Shown: positions 9,002-17,186, counted from the stretch's first letter. The stretch is DNA of 37,377 bases from Segeticoccus rhizosphaerae (GCF_009192725.1 NZ_VOHR01000006.1:1-37377), one strand, 5' to 3'. Made by a program: numbers and translations. The notes: generated by a model from the sequence alone, not told the origin.

Positions 9002-9193
9002 ATGCACACGAGCGACTGGATCTTCCTGGTCGTGGCGGTCGTCGCTCTTGCCGGTGCGATGCTCCTGATCAGGGTGATCAGCAGGACGATGATCGAGGCC
9101 CACTTCGAGCGCAAGGCCCGTGAGAGGGAGGCGCAGCAGGCCCGTCGCCAGGCGCTGCGCGACAGGCTCCGGGGCGACCAGGAGGGCCGATGA
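9002..9193 (+). CDS. Small single-span membrane protein, unknown function
   Basis: A 63-residue peptide. One strong hydrophobic helix (residues 6-24) is followed by a highly charged segment (about 25-63) rich in Arg, Glu and Gln that should form an amphipathic or coiled-coil helix in the cytoplasm. Codon third positions are GC-rich as in neighbouring genes, which supports real coding. The ribosome site is weak (GAGAGG 13 bases upstream, or CGAG nearer). A TAGGCT -10-like element lies at 8955-8960. I do not recognise a family; similar small membrane peptides are common in actinobacteria. It is followed by the DUF2237 gene 61 bp downstream on the same strand. Confidence 0.6.
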   Translation: MHTSDWIFLVVAVVALAGAMLLIRVISRTMIEAHFERKAREREAQQARRQALRDRLRGDQEGR

Positions 9194-9254
9194 CGCCGTC
9201 CACGTCGGCAGATCGCCGCGAGATGCGTGCGCACACCAGGCAGGGGCCGTCATC

Positions 9255-9656
9255 ATGGAAGGCATGACGGAGCGCAACGTCCTCGGTGGCGAGCTGCAGG
9301 AATGCGGCACCGACCCGATGACCGGCTTCTACCGCGACGGGTGCTGCAGCTCCGGCCCGCAGGACCTGGGCAGCCACACGGTCTGCGCGGTCGTGACCAC
9401 CGAGTTCCTGGTGCAGCAGATGCAGGTCGGCAACGACCTGTCGACGCCGCGGGTGGAGCTGGGCTTCCCCGGCCTGCAGCCGGGGGACCGGTGGTGCGTG
9501 GTCGCGGTGCGCTGGCTCGAAGCGTTCCAGGACGGGGTGGCTCCACCGGTGGTGCTGGCCTCGACGCACGAACGCGCCCTGGACGTCATACCACTGGAGG
9601 CCCTGCAGGCCAACGCGGTCGACGTGCCCGACGACCCGCGTTCGCTGATCTCGTGA
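9255..9656 (+). CDS. DUF2237 family protein
   Basis: Protein of 133 residues belonging to the conserved DUF2237 family of unknown function. The family hallmarks are plain: ECGTDPMTGFYRDGCC with paired cysteines, LGSHTVCAVVT, GNDLSTPRVELGFPGLQPGDRWC, and APPVVLASTHERAL. Cys residues in these motifs may bind metal or form disulfides (inference). ATG 9255 has AGGGG eight bases upstream. The alternative ATG 9264 is only one base after its nearest purine run, so 9255 is chosen. The gene overlaps the downstream HIT gene by 4 bp (GTGA), implying coupled translation. Confidence 0.85.
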   Translation: MEGMTERNVLGGELQECGTDPMTGFYRDGCCSSGPQDLGSHTVCAVVTTEFLVQQMQVGNDLSTPRVELGFPGLQPGDRWCVVAVRWLEAFQDGVAPPVVLASTHERALDVIPLEALQANAVDVPDDPRSLIS

Positions 9657-10078
9657 GCGTCCGTGGGGACGGCTGTCTCTTCTGCGAGATCGTGGCCGGT
9701 GAGGTGGCGGCGCAGGTCGTGCTGGACAGCGAGCACGTCGTCGGCTTCCTCGACAAGCGGCCGGTCTTCAAGGGGCACACCCTGGTGGTGCCGCGCGACC
9801 ACGTGGTGACGCTGCCGCAGCTGCCGGCGGAGCTGATGGCCCCGCTGATGCACGATGTGCAACGGGTGGCGGCCGCGATGGTCGGGACGCTCGGCGCCCA
9901 GGGGTCGTTCGTCGCCGTCAACAACGTGGTGAGCCAGAGCGTCCCGCACCTCCACGTCCACGTGGTGCCGCGCACCAAGGGTGACGGGCTGCGCGGGTTC
10001 TTCTGGCCTCGAACGAAGTACGCCGATGACGTGGAAGCCAAGGAGTATGGCGACCGGTTGCGGGCGGTGTTGGACTGA
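9653..10078 (+). CDS. HIT family hydrolase (Hint-like nucleotide-binding protein)
   Basis: Histidine-triad protein of 141 residues. The triad is His99-Leu-His101-Val-His103 followed by VVP, which binds and hydrolyses the alpha-phosphate of nucleoside phosphoramidates or dinucleotides. An N-terminal Cys8-x-x-Cys11 with His50 forms the zinc site usual in this subgroup. GTG 9653 overlaps the stop of the DUF2237 gene. Length and motifs are normal for the family. The exact substrate is unknown, as for most bacterial HIT proteins. Confidence 0.9.
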   Translation: MSVRGDGCLFCEIVAGEVAAQVVLDSEHVVGFLDKRPVFKGHTLVVPRDHVVTLPQLPAELMAPLMHDVQRVAAAMVGTLGAQGSFVAVNNVVSQSVPHLHVHVVPRTKGDGLRGFFWPRTKYADDVEAKEYGDRLRAVLD

Positions 10079-10088
10079 GGCCCGTGGG

Positions 10089-10094
10089 TATGGT
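10089..10094 (+). promoter_or_regulatory. -10 element for the aconitase gene
   Basis: TATGGT lies 45 bp before the GTG start, giving a leader of about 38 nt that ends in GGGAGG (10127-10132), six bases from the start codon. No convincing -35 is present 16-18 bp upstream. The element falls just after the HIT gene stop. Confidence 0.4.
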
Positions 10095-10138
10095 GGCGAG
10101 AAGGGTTCCGATCACCGCTGCACCTTGGGAGGCACACC

Positions 10139-12091
10139 GTGTCGATGAACGTGGCTCAGAAGCTGATCTGCGACCACCTGGTCTCGGGGGAGATGAATCC
10201 TGGGGACGAGATCGGACTGCGGATCGACCAGACCCTCACCCAGGACGCCACCGGCACCATGGTGATGCTCGAGCTCGAGGCGATGGACCTGGTCCGCGCC
10301 CAGACCGACGTGTCGGTGCAGTACGTCGACCACAACCTGCTGCAGGCCGACGCACGCAACCCCGACGACCACCTGTTCCTCCGCTCGGCGGCGCAGCGCT
10401 TCGGCCTGTGGTACTCCAAGCCGGGCAACGGCGTCTCCCACCCGACGCACCAGCAACGGTTCGGCAGGCCGGGCGCCACGATGGCCGGGTCGGACTCACA
10501 CACCTGCGCAGCCGGCGCCATCGGCATGCTGTCGATCGGGGTCGGTGGGCTCGAGGTCGCCATGGCGATCGCCGGTGAGCCGCTCTACCTGCGGATGCCC
10601 GAGATCTGGGGCGTGCGGCTGACCGGTGAGCTGCCGGCGTGGGTCTCGGCCAAGGACGTGATCCTCGAGATGCTGCGCCGGCACGGAGTCAAGGGCGGCG
10701 TCGGCCGGATCATCGAATACCACGGGCCGGGACTCGCAGGTCTGTCCGCGATGGACCGCCACGTCATCGCCAACATGGGCGCCGAGCTGGGCGCGACCAC
10801 CTCCGTCTTCCCCTCGGACGACGCCGTGCGCACCTTCCTGCGTGGCGAGGGCCGCGAGGAGGACTGGACCGAGATCCTCGCCGACGAGGACGCGACCTAC
10901 GACGTCGAGGACGAGATCGAGCTGTCCACGCTCGTGCCCCTCATCGCCAAGCCGTCCTCGCCGGGCAACGTGGTGCCGGTGAGCGAGGTTGCCGGAGAAC
11001 CGGTTTCGCAGGTCGTGCTCGGCTCCTCGGCCAACCCGGGGCTGCGCGACTTCGCGATCGTCGCCGAGATCGTCCGCGACCACCAGTCCGAGGCCGAGCT
11101 CTCCTTCGACGTCAACCCGAGCTCGCGCCAGATCCTCGAGGACCTCACGAAGGGTGGGTGGCTGTTCGACCTGATCAAGGCTGGTGCGCGGATCCACCAG
11201 TCCGGGTGCATGGGCTGCATCGGCATGGGCCAGGCGCCGGCGACCGGCCGCAACAGCCTGCGCACCATGCCGCGCAACTTCCCGGGCCGGTCGGGCACCA
11301 GGGAGGACGCGGTGTGGCTGTGCTCACCCGAGACGCTTGCCGCGGCGGCCCTGACCGGCAAGATCACCGATCCGCGTGAGCTGCCCGACCTGCTCGACAT
11401 CGACTACCCGAAGCTGCAGCTGCCCGACTCCTCGAGCGTCAACACGGCAATGCTCGAGTCGCCGCTGCCGGAGGACGAGGCGCAACGCGTCGAGCTCGTC
11501 AAGGGCCCGAACATCTCCGGCCTGCCCGAGCTCGACGAGCTGCCCGACCACATCGAGGCGCCGGTCGGCCTCAAGGTCGGCGACAACGTCTCGACCGACG
11601 AGATCCTGCCGGCCGGAGCACGAGTCCTGCCCTACCGCAGCAACATCGAGAAGATCTCGGAGTTCACCTTCGCTCAGGTGGACGAGGAGTATGCCGAGCG
11701 CGTCGCCGCGCTCAAGGACGGCACCGGCCACCTCGTGGTCGGGGGCGAGAACTACGGCCAGGGCTCGTCCCGTGAGCACGCGGTCATCGCGCCCCGCTAC
11801 CTCGGCCTGCGCGTCGTGATCGCCAAGTCGTTCGCCCGCATCCACTGGCAGAACCTCGCCAACTTCGGCATCCTCGCGCTGGAGTTCACCGAGGCCGGCG
11901 ACTACGACGACGTCGAGCAGGGTGACACCCTGGCGCTGGACGGGGTCCGCGACGCCGTGGCGCAGGGCGACCGGATGCAGGCCAAGAACGAACGCAGCGG
12001 CAAGACCTACGAGCTGCGGCACCGGCTGTCGCCTCGGCAGGTCGCGATGGTCCTGGCGGGAGGTCAGATCCCCCTGCTGCGGGACGCCTGA
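10139..12091 (+). CDS. Aconitate hydratase, short Aquifex-type
   Basis: Predicted [4Fe-4S] hydro-lyase of 650 residues, interconverting citrate and isocitrate in the TCA cycle. The three cluster cysteines are visible: Cys123 in SDSHTC, and Cys357 and Cys360 in SGCMGC. The C-terminal swivelling domain carries GENYGQGSSREHA near residue 536, followed by KSFARIHWQNLANFGIL. The protein is about 250 residues shorter than the AcnA type (about 890) that is usual in actinobacteria, and matches the layout of the 'Aquifex-type' putative aconitases: a catalytic part plus a fused swivel. GTG 10139 has GGGAGG at six bases; ATG 10145 is a weaker alternative. It could be the main aconitase or act on a related tricarboxylate such as homoaconitate. 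Confidence 0.85.
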   Translation: MSMNVAQKLICDHLVSGEMNPGDEIGLRIDQTLTQDATGTMVMLELEAMDLVRAQTDVSVQYVDHNLLQADARNPDDHLFLRSAAQRFGLWYSKPGNGVSHPTHQQRFGRPGATMAGSDSHTCAAGAIGMLSIGVGGLEVAMAIAGEPLYLRMPEIWGVRLTGELPAWVSAKDVILEMLRRHGVKGGVGRIIEYHGPGLAGLSAMDRHVIANMGAELGATTSVFPSDDAVRTFLRGEGREEDWTEILADEDATYDVEDEIELSTLVPLIAKPSSPGNVVPVSEVAGEPVSQVVLGSSANPGLRDFAIVAEIVRDHQSEAELSFDVNPSSRQILEDLTKGGWLFDLIKAGARIHQSGCMGCIGMGQAPATGRNSLRTMPRNFPGRSGTREDAVWLCSPETLAAAALTGKITDPRELPDLLDIDYPKLQLPDSSSVNTAMLESPLPEDEAQRVELVKGPNISGLPELDELPDHIEAPVGLKVGDNVSTDEILPAGARVLPYRSNIEKISEFTFAQVDEEYAERVAALKDGTGHLVVGGENYGQGSSREHAVIAPRYLGLRVVIAKSFARIHWQNLANFGILALEFTEAGDYDDVEQGDTLALDGVRDAVAQGDRMQAKNERSGKTYELRHRLSPRQVAMVLAGGQIPLLRDA

Positions 12092-12113
12092 CCCCCCGCT
12101 GGGCTGAGGGGTC
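12090..12113. terminator. Possible bidirectional hairpin between convergent genes
   Basis: GACCCC (12090-12095) pairs with GGGGTC (12108-12113) in the 48-bp gap between the convergent aconitase and monooxygenase genes. No T-run follows on either strand, so intrinsic termination is uncertain. Confidence 0.3.
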
Positions 12114-12139
12114 CGGTGTCGGGGTTGGGGGGTGGGCGG

Positions 12140-13342
12140 TCAGCGCGCGGCGTAGAGCCAGTCGAGGTGCTGGTAGTCGTCCACCTCGCGCGACCGCAGG
12201 ACCTCGTTGCGGGCCTCGCGCTCGGCGCCGTCACGGTGCCAGAAGCTGCCCCACCAGCGGGCGGTCGTCTGGACCTCGGCAGTGCGCGGCCGGCGCAGCT
12301 CGACGTAGGAGCCCAGTGCGGCGTCCCAGTCGGGACCGGAGCCGGGGCCGGAGCGTGCGTGCTCGCCGGAGACCAGCCCGGCCAGCACGCCGGCGTCCTC
12401 GATCGCCTGGCAGGCACCCTGTGCGAGGTACTGCAGCATCGGGTGCGCGGCGTCCCCGGTCAGCACCAGGCTGCCTCGGCGCCAGTTCGTGATCGGCTCC
12501 CGGTCGTACATCCGCCACCAGCGGTCCCGCCAGAGCCGGGGCAGCGCGGACAGCACTGCCGGGCAGGATCCGGCGAAGGCGGCGTCGAGCTCGTCCGGGG
12601 TGCCCCAGTCCTCCTCGCCGCGCAGGGCCTTGGGCGACTCGAAGACCGCCACCTGGTTGAAGATCTCGCCGTGCCGCAACGGGTACTGCACGAGGTGGCG
12701 GCGCGGTCCGATGTAGACCACGACGTCGGTCATCGCGATACCCTGCTGCTCGGCGACCTCCTCGACCGGCACGGCGCCGCGGTAGGCGACGTAGGCCGAG
12801 CTGACCTGCTCGTCGTTGCTGAGCTGGGAGCGCAGCAACGAGCCGAGACCGTCGGCGCCCAGCGCCACGCGAGCGTGGTCGGTGCGACCCGGGCTGTGCA
12901 CCTCCACCCCGCCGTCGACGTCGACGACGTCCTTGACCCCGCAGCTGGTGACCAGGTCGACGCCGGCCGCCCGGCAGGCATCGAGCAGGATGCGGTGCAG
13001 GTCGCTGCGGTGGATGACCACGTAGGGCGCGCCGTAGCGCTCCTGGGTGCGCTGGAGGTCCAGCCGGGTCAGCTCGCTGCCGTCGAGGGCGTCACGCATG
13101 ACCAGGTGCTTTGGCAGCACGCCCTCGGCGATCACCTGGTCGAGGACGCCCCAGTCCCGCAGGATGCGAGTGGCGTTGGGTGCCATCTGCAGGCCGGCAC
13201 CCACCTCGCCGAACTCGTCGGCGCGCTCGAGCACGCGCACCCGTTGCCCGGCCCGGGTCAGTGCCAGGGCGTTGCCGAGTCCTCCGATTCCTCCTCCGAC
13301 GACGACGACGTCGACGGCGGTGGGGGCGGTGTCATTGGTCAT
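12140..13342 (-). CDS. 3-Hydroxybenzoate 6-hydroxylase-like FAD monooxygenase
   Basis: Group A flavoprotein monooxygenase of 400 residues. FAD motifs: GGGIGG (16-21) with Glu39, GADG (162-165) and GDAAHP (296-301). His216, Tyr220 and Gln304 have exactly the spacing (4 and 88 residues) that I recall for His213, Tyr217 and Gln301 of the rhodococcal 3-hydroxybenzoate 6-hydroxylase, which position and activate the substrate. Predicted reaction: 3-hydroxybenzoate + NADH + O2 to gentisate. Context agrees strongly, because maleylpyruvate isomerase and fumarylpyruvate hydrolase genes precede it in the same operon. ATG 13342 has only a weak ribosome site (GGA at about 10 bases). Salicylate 5- or 1-hydroxylase-like activity is the main alternative. 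Confidence 0.85.
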   Translation of the reverse strand: MTNDTAPTAVDVVVVGGGIGGLGNALALTRAGQRVRVLERADEFGEVGAGLQMAPNATRILRDWGVLDQVIAEGVLPKHLVMRDALDGSELTRLDLQRTQERYGAPYVVIHRSDLHRILLDACRAAGVDLVTSCGVKDVVDVDGGVEVHSPGRTDHARVALGADGLGSLLRSQLSNDEQVSSAYVAYRGAVPVEEVAEQQGIAMTDVVVYIGPRRHLVQYPLRHGEIFNQVAVFESPKALRGEEDWGTPDELDAAFAGSCPAVLSALPRLWRDRWWRMYDREPITNWRRGSLVLTGDAAHPMLQYLAQGACQAIEDAGVLAGLVSGEHARSGPGSGPDWDAALGSYVELRRPRTAEVQTTARWWGSFWHRDGAEREARNEVLRSREVDDYQHLDWLYAAR

Positions 13343-13378
13343 CTTTCGATCCGTTCGCAGAGTGGTTCGTGGTGGTGG

Positions 13379-14089
13379 TCACAGCCACGGGGGCAGTTGC
13401 GGCAGCCCTGTGGCCTTGATCGAGTGAGGTCGCCCCGACAGCCAGGCCGCCAGCTCGGGCAGCGGCGCTGTCACCTCGACCGGCTGACCACTGCCGCTCA
13501 CGGTCCACTGCAGGGTGGCGCCGTCCGTCCGGAGGATCAGCGCGGGGCCGGTGCCGGCCTTCGAGCGCTTGGCCGTCACGTCGTCCAGCAGGGCGACGAG
13601 GAAGTCCTGCGGCAGGTCGGCGAAGGTCAGGCCCGCGCCCAGGTCGACGCCGTGCACCAGGACCTCGCGGGCCCGCATCCAGGGGATCTCGGTCGCCGGC
13701 ACGGTGCGGCCCTGGGCGGTGACCACCTCGGCCTGCCAGGCCTCTTGGCCGAGCGAATCGAGGTCTGCAGCCAGGCCGTGCGCTGAGGACCGCACCCACT
13801 CGCGCAGGCTGGCCGCCGGACGCTGGCTGCCCGACTCGATGTCCTTGTTGCGCTGCTCGCTCGAGGCGTACATCCGTGACTCCACGCCGGTGGCGGCCCA
13901 GGATGCAAGGCGTTGCAACGCCTCGGCATTGGAGGCCAGGTGGGCCAACAGGTGTCGCCGGGTCCAGCCTGGCAGCGCTGTCGCGTCGTCGAGCTCGCTG
14001 TCGGAGAGCTCGTGGACGGCGGACAGCAGGTTCACGGTGCCCGAGCTGACCCAGGAGGAGGCAAGCCGCCGGTGGTGTTCGCTCGTCAC
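13379..14089 (-). CDS. Maleylpyruvate isomerase, mycothiol-dependent type
   Basis: DinB-like four-helix protein of 236 residues with an N-terminal MDMPI domain and a small C-terminal alpha/beta domain. The metal ligands expected for mycothiol-dependent maleylpyruvate isomerase are present: His50 (WTRRHLLAHLA), Glu142 and His146 (REVLVHGVDLG). It isomerises maleylpyruvate to fumarylpyruvate with mycothiol as cofactor, the actinobacterial replacement for the glutathione enzyme. GTG 14089 overlaps the stop of the fumarylpyruvate hydrolase gene (GTGA). The monooxygenase gene follows after 36 bp. The mycothiol dependence supports an actinobacterial host. Confidence 0.9.
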   Translation of the reverse strand: MTSEHHRRLASSWVSSGTVNLLSAVHELSDSELDDATALPGWTRRHLLAHLASNAEALQRLASWAATGVESRMYASSEQRNKDIESGSQRPAASLREWVRSSAHGLAADLDSLGQEAWQAEVVTAQGRTVPATEIPWMRAREVLVHGVDLGAGLTFADLPQDFLVALLDDVTAKRSKAGTGPALILRTDGATLQWTVSGSGQPVEVTAPLPELAAWLSGRPHSIKATGLPQLPPWL

Positions 14090-14928
14090 GCCGCGCCCTC
14101 TGCCACGGCGGTGTTCTCCAACCGGCCGATCGACTCGATCTCGGTGACCAGGGACGCGCCCGGCGAGAGGTATCGGGCGGGCTTGCGCGCGTGACCGACG
14201 CCCCCGGGCGTGCCGGACGCGATGACGTCGCCAGGCTGCAGGGTGAGGATCGTGGAGACGTACTGCACGAGGGTGACCGGGTCGAAGACCAGGTCGGACG
14301 TGTTGGCGTGCTGGACCTTCTCGCCGTCCACGAGTCCGCTGATGTCCAGAGCGGGGCGTGTGCCCCCGGGCAGCTCGTCGGGGGTGACCAGCACCGGGCC
14401 GAAGGGAGTGCTGCCCTCGAACGTCTTGCCCTGCAGCCACATCTTGGTGCGGTACTGCCAGTCGCGCATCGTCACGTCGTTGAGCACGCTGAACCCGGCA
14501 ATCGCCTCCCTTGCCTCGTCCTCCGACGCGCGCCGCACCGGGCGGCCGATGACGATCGCGAGTTCGGCCTCCCAGTCGACCTGGTCGGACTCGGGTGCAA
14601 GCTGGATGTCGTCGGCGGCCCCGATCAGCGCTTCGGGGTACTTCGCGAACAGCGTGGGGTGCTCGGGGAGCTCGCGACCCATCTCCAGGATGTGGTTGCG
14701 GTAGTTCAGGCCGACGCAGACGATCTTGCCCGGGCGAGGGACGACCGGCGCGAAGTCGGCGCCCTCGAGGGGGTGGCTCGTGCCGTCTCCGTCACCGGAA
14801 GCCAGCTGCTCCCAGTCGGGCCGGGCGAGCAGGGCGCCGACGTCGGGCACGCCGAGGCCGACGCAGCGGTCGTTGTCGACGCGGACCGCCAGGTTGCCGT
14901 CGGTGGTGCGGATCGTGGCGAGCTTCAT
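14086..14928 (-). CDS. Fumarylpyruvate hydrolase (FAH family)
   Basis: Fumarylacetoacetate-hydrolase-family enzyme of 280 residues that cleaves fumarylpyruvate to fumarate and pyruvate, the last step of the gentisate route. The divalent metal ligands are Glu120 and Glu122 (DWEAELAIVIG) and Asp151 (LNDVTMRDWQ), with Lys168 (GKTF) near the active site. The C-terminus has the family's VIASGTPGGVG. ATG 14928 follows AAGGA at eight bases. First gene of a three-gene minus-strand operon, divergent from an IclR regulator across 184 bp that contains two palindromes. Substrate specificity is inferred from the neighbouring isomerase. Confidence 0.88.
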   Translation of the reverse strand: MKLATIRTTDGNLAVRVDNDRCVGLGVPDVGALLARPDWEQLASGDGDGTSHPLEGADFAPVVPRPGKIVCVGLNYRNHILEMGRELPEHPTLFAKYPEALIGAADDIQLAPESDQVDWEAELAIVIGRPVRRASEDEAREAIAGFSVLNDVTMRDWQYRTKMWLQGKTFEGSTPFGPVLVTPDELPGGTRPALDISGLVDGEKVQHANTSDLVFDPVTLVQYVSTILTLQPGDVIASGTPGGVGHARKPARYLSPGASLVTEIESIGRLENTAVAEGAA

Positions 14929-14944
14929 CAGGATCGTCCTTCCA

Positions 14945-15047
14945 CCTGCAGATTGTGCAGGGGTTTGTGGGTGGTGCGGGCGGGCTGGTTGCGGGGCCGC
15001 GGTCCGGTCGCCCGGCGCTGACCGATCCGGCCGGCCAGGTCACCTGG
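14945..15047. promoter_or_regulatory. Two palindromes in the divergent gentisate-operon/IclR control region
   Basis: CCTGCA-GATTG-TGCAGG (14945-14961) lies 17 bp upstream of the hydrolase start. CCAGGT-C-ACCTGG (15035-15047) sits 65 bp before the IclR start. Both are perfect dyads of 6-bp arms in an intergenic region of 184 bp, and are candidate sites for the divergent IclR protein. No consensus minus-strand -35/-10 pair is obvious; CACAAT on the minus strand (14958-14953) is the best -10-like match. Confidence 0.4.
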
Positions 15048-15083
15048 TGTGCGGGGGCTCATGGAGCACCACATTAGGCGCGG

Positions 15084-15115
15084 TTCTGTCTTGTGGGATA
15101 TACAATTCTGTTGTG
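15084..15115 (+). promoter_or_regulatory. Leaderless promoter and direct repeats for the first IclR gene
   Basis: A near-consensus -10, TACAAT (15101-15106), ends six bases before GTG 15113. The expected transcription start falls on the start codon and there is no room for a ribosome site. TTCTGT occurs at 15084-15089 and again at 15106-15111, exactly 22 bp apart (two helical turns), flanking the -10. This would suit autoregulation. No good -35 is seen. Confidence 0.55.
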
Positions 15116-15880
15116 AGGAACAAGCCGCAGTATGCCGTCGCGTCCGTCGACCACGCCCTGCGCCTTGCAGTGCTGCTCCAGCAGGAAGGACCCCTGGGCG
15201 TCTCCGAGGTGGCGGCGCGGCTCGGCATCGCACGCTCGACCGCGCACCGGTTGCTCGCCATGCTGGTCTATCGCTCGTTCGCCGTGCAGCTCCCGGACAA
15301 GCGCTACGCGGTAGGGCCGGTCATGGGCGACGCGCCGTCGGCGAGCGTCGATGTCGGGCGGCTGCGCAACGTGGCACTGCCGCACCTGCGTGAGCTCGTC
15401 GAGCAGGCAAGGGAGACCGCGAACCTCATCGTGTTGGCCGGCGTCCAGGCGCGGTTCGCGGCGACCGTGGAGTGCTCCCAGATCCTTCGGGTGGGCGACC
15501 GGGAGGGGCGCTCCCTGCCGGCCCACCTGGTGTCCGGCGGCAAGGTCCTGCTCGCCACGCTGGGCGACGACGAGGTGCGCAGCCGGTTGGGGGAGGCCTC
15601 CGGGGACCACACGCAGGCACCGCTTCGCCCCGGTGAGGTCGAGGCCTTGCTCACCGAGCTCGCACACATCCGCCGCCAGTCCTTCGCGATCAACGACCAG
15701 CAGACCGAGCAGGGGGTCACCGCCGTGAGCAGGTTGGTGCGTGGTCCGGAGGGCGAGGCGCTCGCCTCTGTCGGGCTGGCCGTTCCCACAGCACGATTCG
15801 GGCCGGAGCAGCTGCCTCGGTGGGTCGGCGCACTCACCGTCGCCGCTGGCCGCATCGAACGGGACCTCGCGGCCGACTGA
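15113..15880 (+). CDS. IclR family transcriptional regulator (gentisate operon)
   Basis: Regulator of 255 residues. The N-terminal winged helix-turn-helix (about 10-65) includes GVSEVAARLGIARSTAHRLL, and is followed by the IclR effector domain with LPAHLVSGGKVLLA and a late segment RQSFAINDQQTEQGVTAVS. GTG 15113 is chosen because a TACAAT -10 ends six bases before it (leaderless start) and because the next residues match the usual family N-terminus; the open frame upstream has no ribosome site. Divergent orientation to the hydrolase/isomerase/monooxygenase operon suggests that it senses gentisate or 3-hydroxybenzoate (inference). Confidence 0.88.
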   Translation: MRNKPQYAVASVDHALRLAVLLQQEGPLGVSEVAARLGIARSTAHRLLAMLVYRSFAVQLPDKRYAVGPVMGDAPSASVDVGRLRNVALPHLRELVEQARETANLIVLAGVQARFAATVECSQILRVGDREGRSLPAHLVSGGKVLLATLGDDEVRSRLGEASGDHTQAPLRPGEVEALLTELAHIRRQSFAINDQQTEQGVTAVSRLVRGPEGEALASVGLAVPTARFGPEQLPRWVGALTVAAGRIERDLAAD

Positions 15881-15913
15881 CCGGCGTCCTGCCGGGCCGG
15901 GCAGGATCGTCGT

Positions 15914-17158
15914 ATGACGCTCACGGCCGAGGCCACGGACACGACCCGTCGCCGCGGGCTCCGACGGATGCGACTGCTGGCGCTGTCGCTGCTCGTCATC
16001 GCCGCGGTGGTTTTCCTGCTCACACGCGGGCGCGGTGGAGGCTGGGGGTTCGTCGCCGCCGCCGCCGAGGCCGCGATGGTGGGCGCCATCGCGGACTGGT
16101 TCGCGGTGACCGCCCTCTTCCGGCACCCTCTGGGGCTGCCGGTCCCGCACACCGCGATCATCCCGGAGCGCAAGGCCGCGCTGGGAGCGAGTCTCGAGGC
16201 CTTCGTCACCGAGAACTTCCTCACCGAGGAGAATGCCAGGAGCCGACTGGGTTCGGCTGACGTGACCCGCCGGATCGGCCGCTGGCTCTCCAGGGAGCCG
16301 AATGCCCAGCGGGTGGTGGCCGAGGCAGCGCCCCCGCTGGGCCGGGCGCTGCGGTCGGTGCGCGACGAGGAGGTGCGCTCCTTCCTGGACGAGGCGCTCC
16401 TGCCGCGGCTGGGGGAGGAACAGCTCAGCCCGGTCGCCGGGCACCTGCTCGAGTCCGTGGTGGTGGACGGGGCCCACCACGGACTGGTCGACCTGGCTCT
16501 GGTCGAGGGTCACCAGTGGCTGCGCGCCAACTACGACACGGTGGCTGCCGTCGTTGCCGCCAGGGCACCGTGGTGGTCTCCGCAGTGGCTGGACGACAAG
16601 GTCGTCGAACGCGTCCACCACGAGGCAGTGGCGTGGGTCGCGGACGTGCGCGACGACCCCGCCCATCCGGCCCGGCACGCGCTGGACGCCCTGCTGGCCC
16701 AGCTGGGCGACGACCTGCAGCACGACGACGCGACGCGTCGGCGTGCGGAGCGGTTCAAGGAGCGGATGCTGGCCCACCCGGGAGTGGCGGACGGGCTCGT
16801 GGCCGTGTGGGACGCCATACGCACCGTCGTGGTGGACGCCCTGGACACGCCGGACAGCATCCTGCGGCGGCGCGCGTCCGGCGCGGTGGTGTCGCTGGGG
16901 GAGCGGCTCGTCTCCGACGACCGGCTGCGCACTCGCGTGGACGCGCACCTCGCCGACGCGGTCGGGCACCTCGTCACGACCTACGGCGGCGAGATCGCCA
17001 CGGTGATCTCGCAGACCGTCGACCGCTGGGACGGCAAGGAGGCCGCCGAGCGGATCGAGCTGCACGTTGGCAAGGACCTGCAGTTCATCCGGATCAACGG
17101 CACCGTGGTCGGCGCGCTCGTGGGCCTGGCCATCCAGGCGGTGGACGTGCTGCTGTGA
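15914..17158 (+). CDS. DUF445 family membrane protein
   Basis: Protein of 414 residues in the YjiN/DUF445 family of unknown function. An N-terminal helix (about 20-37) is followed by the family block GAIADWFAVTALFRHPLGLPVPHTAIIPERK. A long alpha-helical soluble region comes next, and a C-terminal membrane segment (VVGALVGLAIQAVDVLL) ends the chain. ATG 15914 has AGGA about eight bases upstream. It stands alone between the IclR gene (33 bp upstream) and an XRE regulator, and interrupts the gentisate genes. Nothing in the sequence connects it to aromatic catabolism. Confidence 0.88.
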   Translation: MTLTAEATDTTRRRGLRRMRLLALSLLVIAAVVFLLTRGRGGGWGFVAAAAEAAMVGAIADWFAVTALFRHPLGLPVPHTAIIPERKAALGASLEAFVTENFLTEENARSRLGSADVTRRIGRWLSREPNAQRVVAEAAPPLGRALRSVRDEEVRSFLDEALLPRLGEEQLSPVAGHLLESVVVDGAHHGLVDLALVEGHQWLRANYDTVAAVVAARAPWWSPQWLDDKVVERVHHEAVAWVADVRDDPAHPARHALDALLAQLGDDLQHDDATRRRAERFKERMLAHPGVADGLVAVWDAIRTVVVDALDTPDSILRRRASGAVVSLGERLVSDDRLRTRVDAHLADAVGHLVTTYGGEIATVISQTVDRWDGKEAAERIELHVGKDLQFIRINGTVVGALVGLAIQAVDVLL

Positions 17159-17171
17159 CCCTGTGCCTGTC

Positions 17172-17186
17172 TACACTCACGCCATG
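17172..17186 (+). promoter_or_regulatory. Leaderless promoter of the XRE regulator
   Basis: TACACT (17172-17177) ends six bases before ATG 17184, the same geometry as at the first IclR gene, and there is no purine-rich ribosome site between. Transcription is expected to begin at or next to the ATG. Confidence 0.5.

Noticed and set aside
12116-13786. Open frame of 556 codons opposite the monooxygenase and isomerase genes
   Set aside because: Same shadow effect; the opposite strand has full enzyme motifs with matching active-site spacing.
15074-17065. Long antisense open frame of 663 codons opposite the IclR and DUF445 genes
   Set aside because: High-GC shadow: composition is His/Arg/Gly/Asp-rich without domains, while the sense frames carry complete conserved families.
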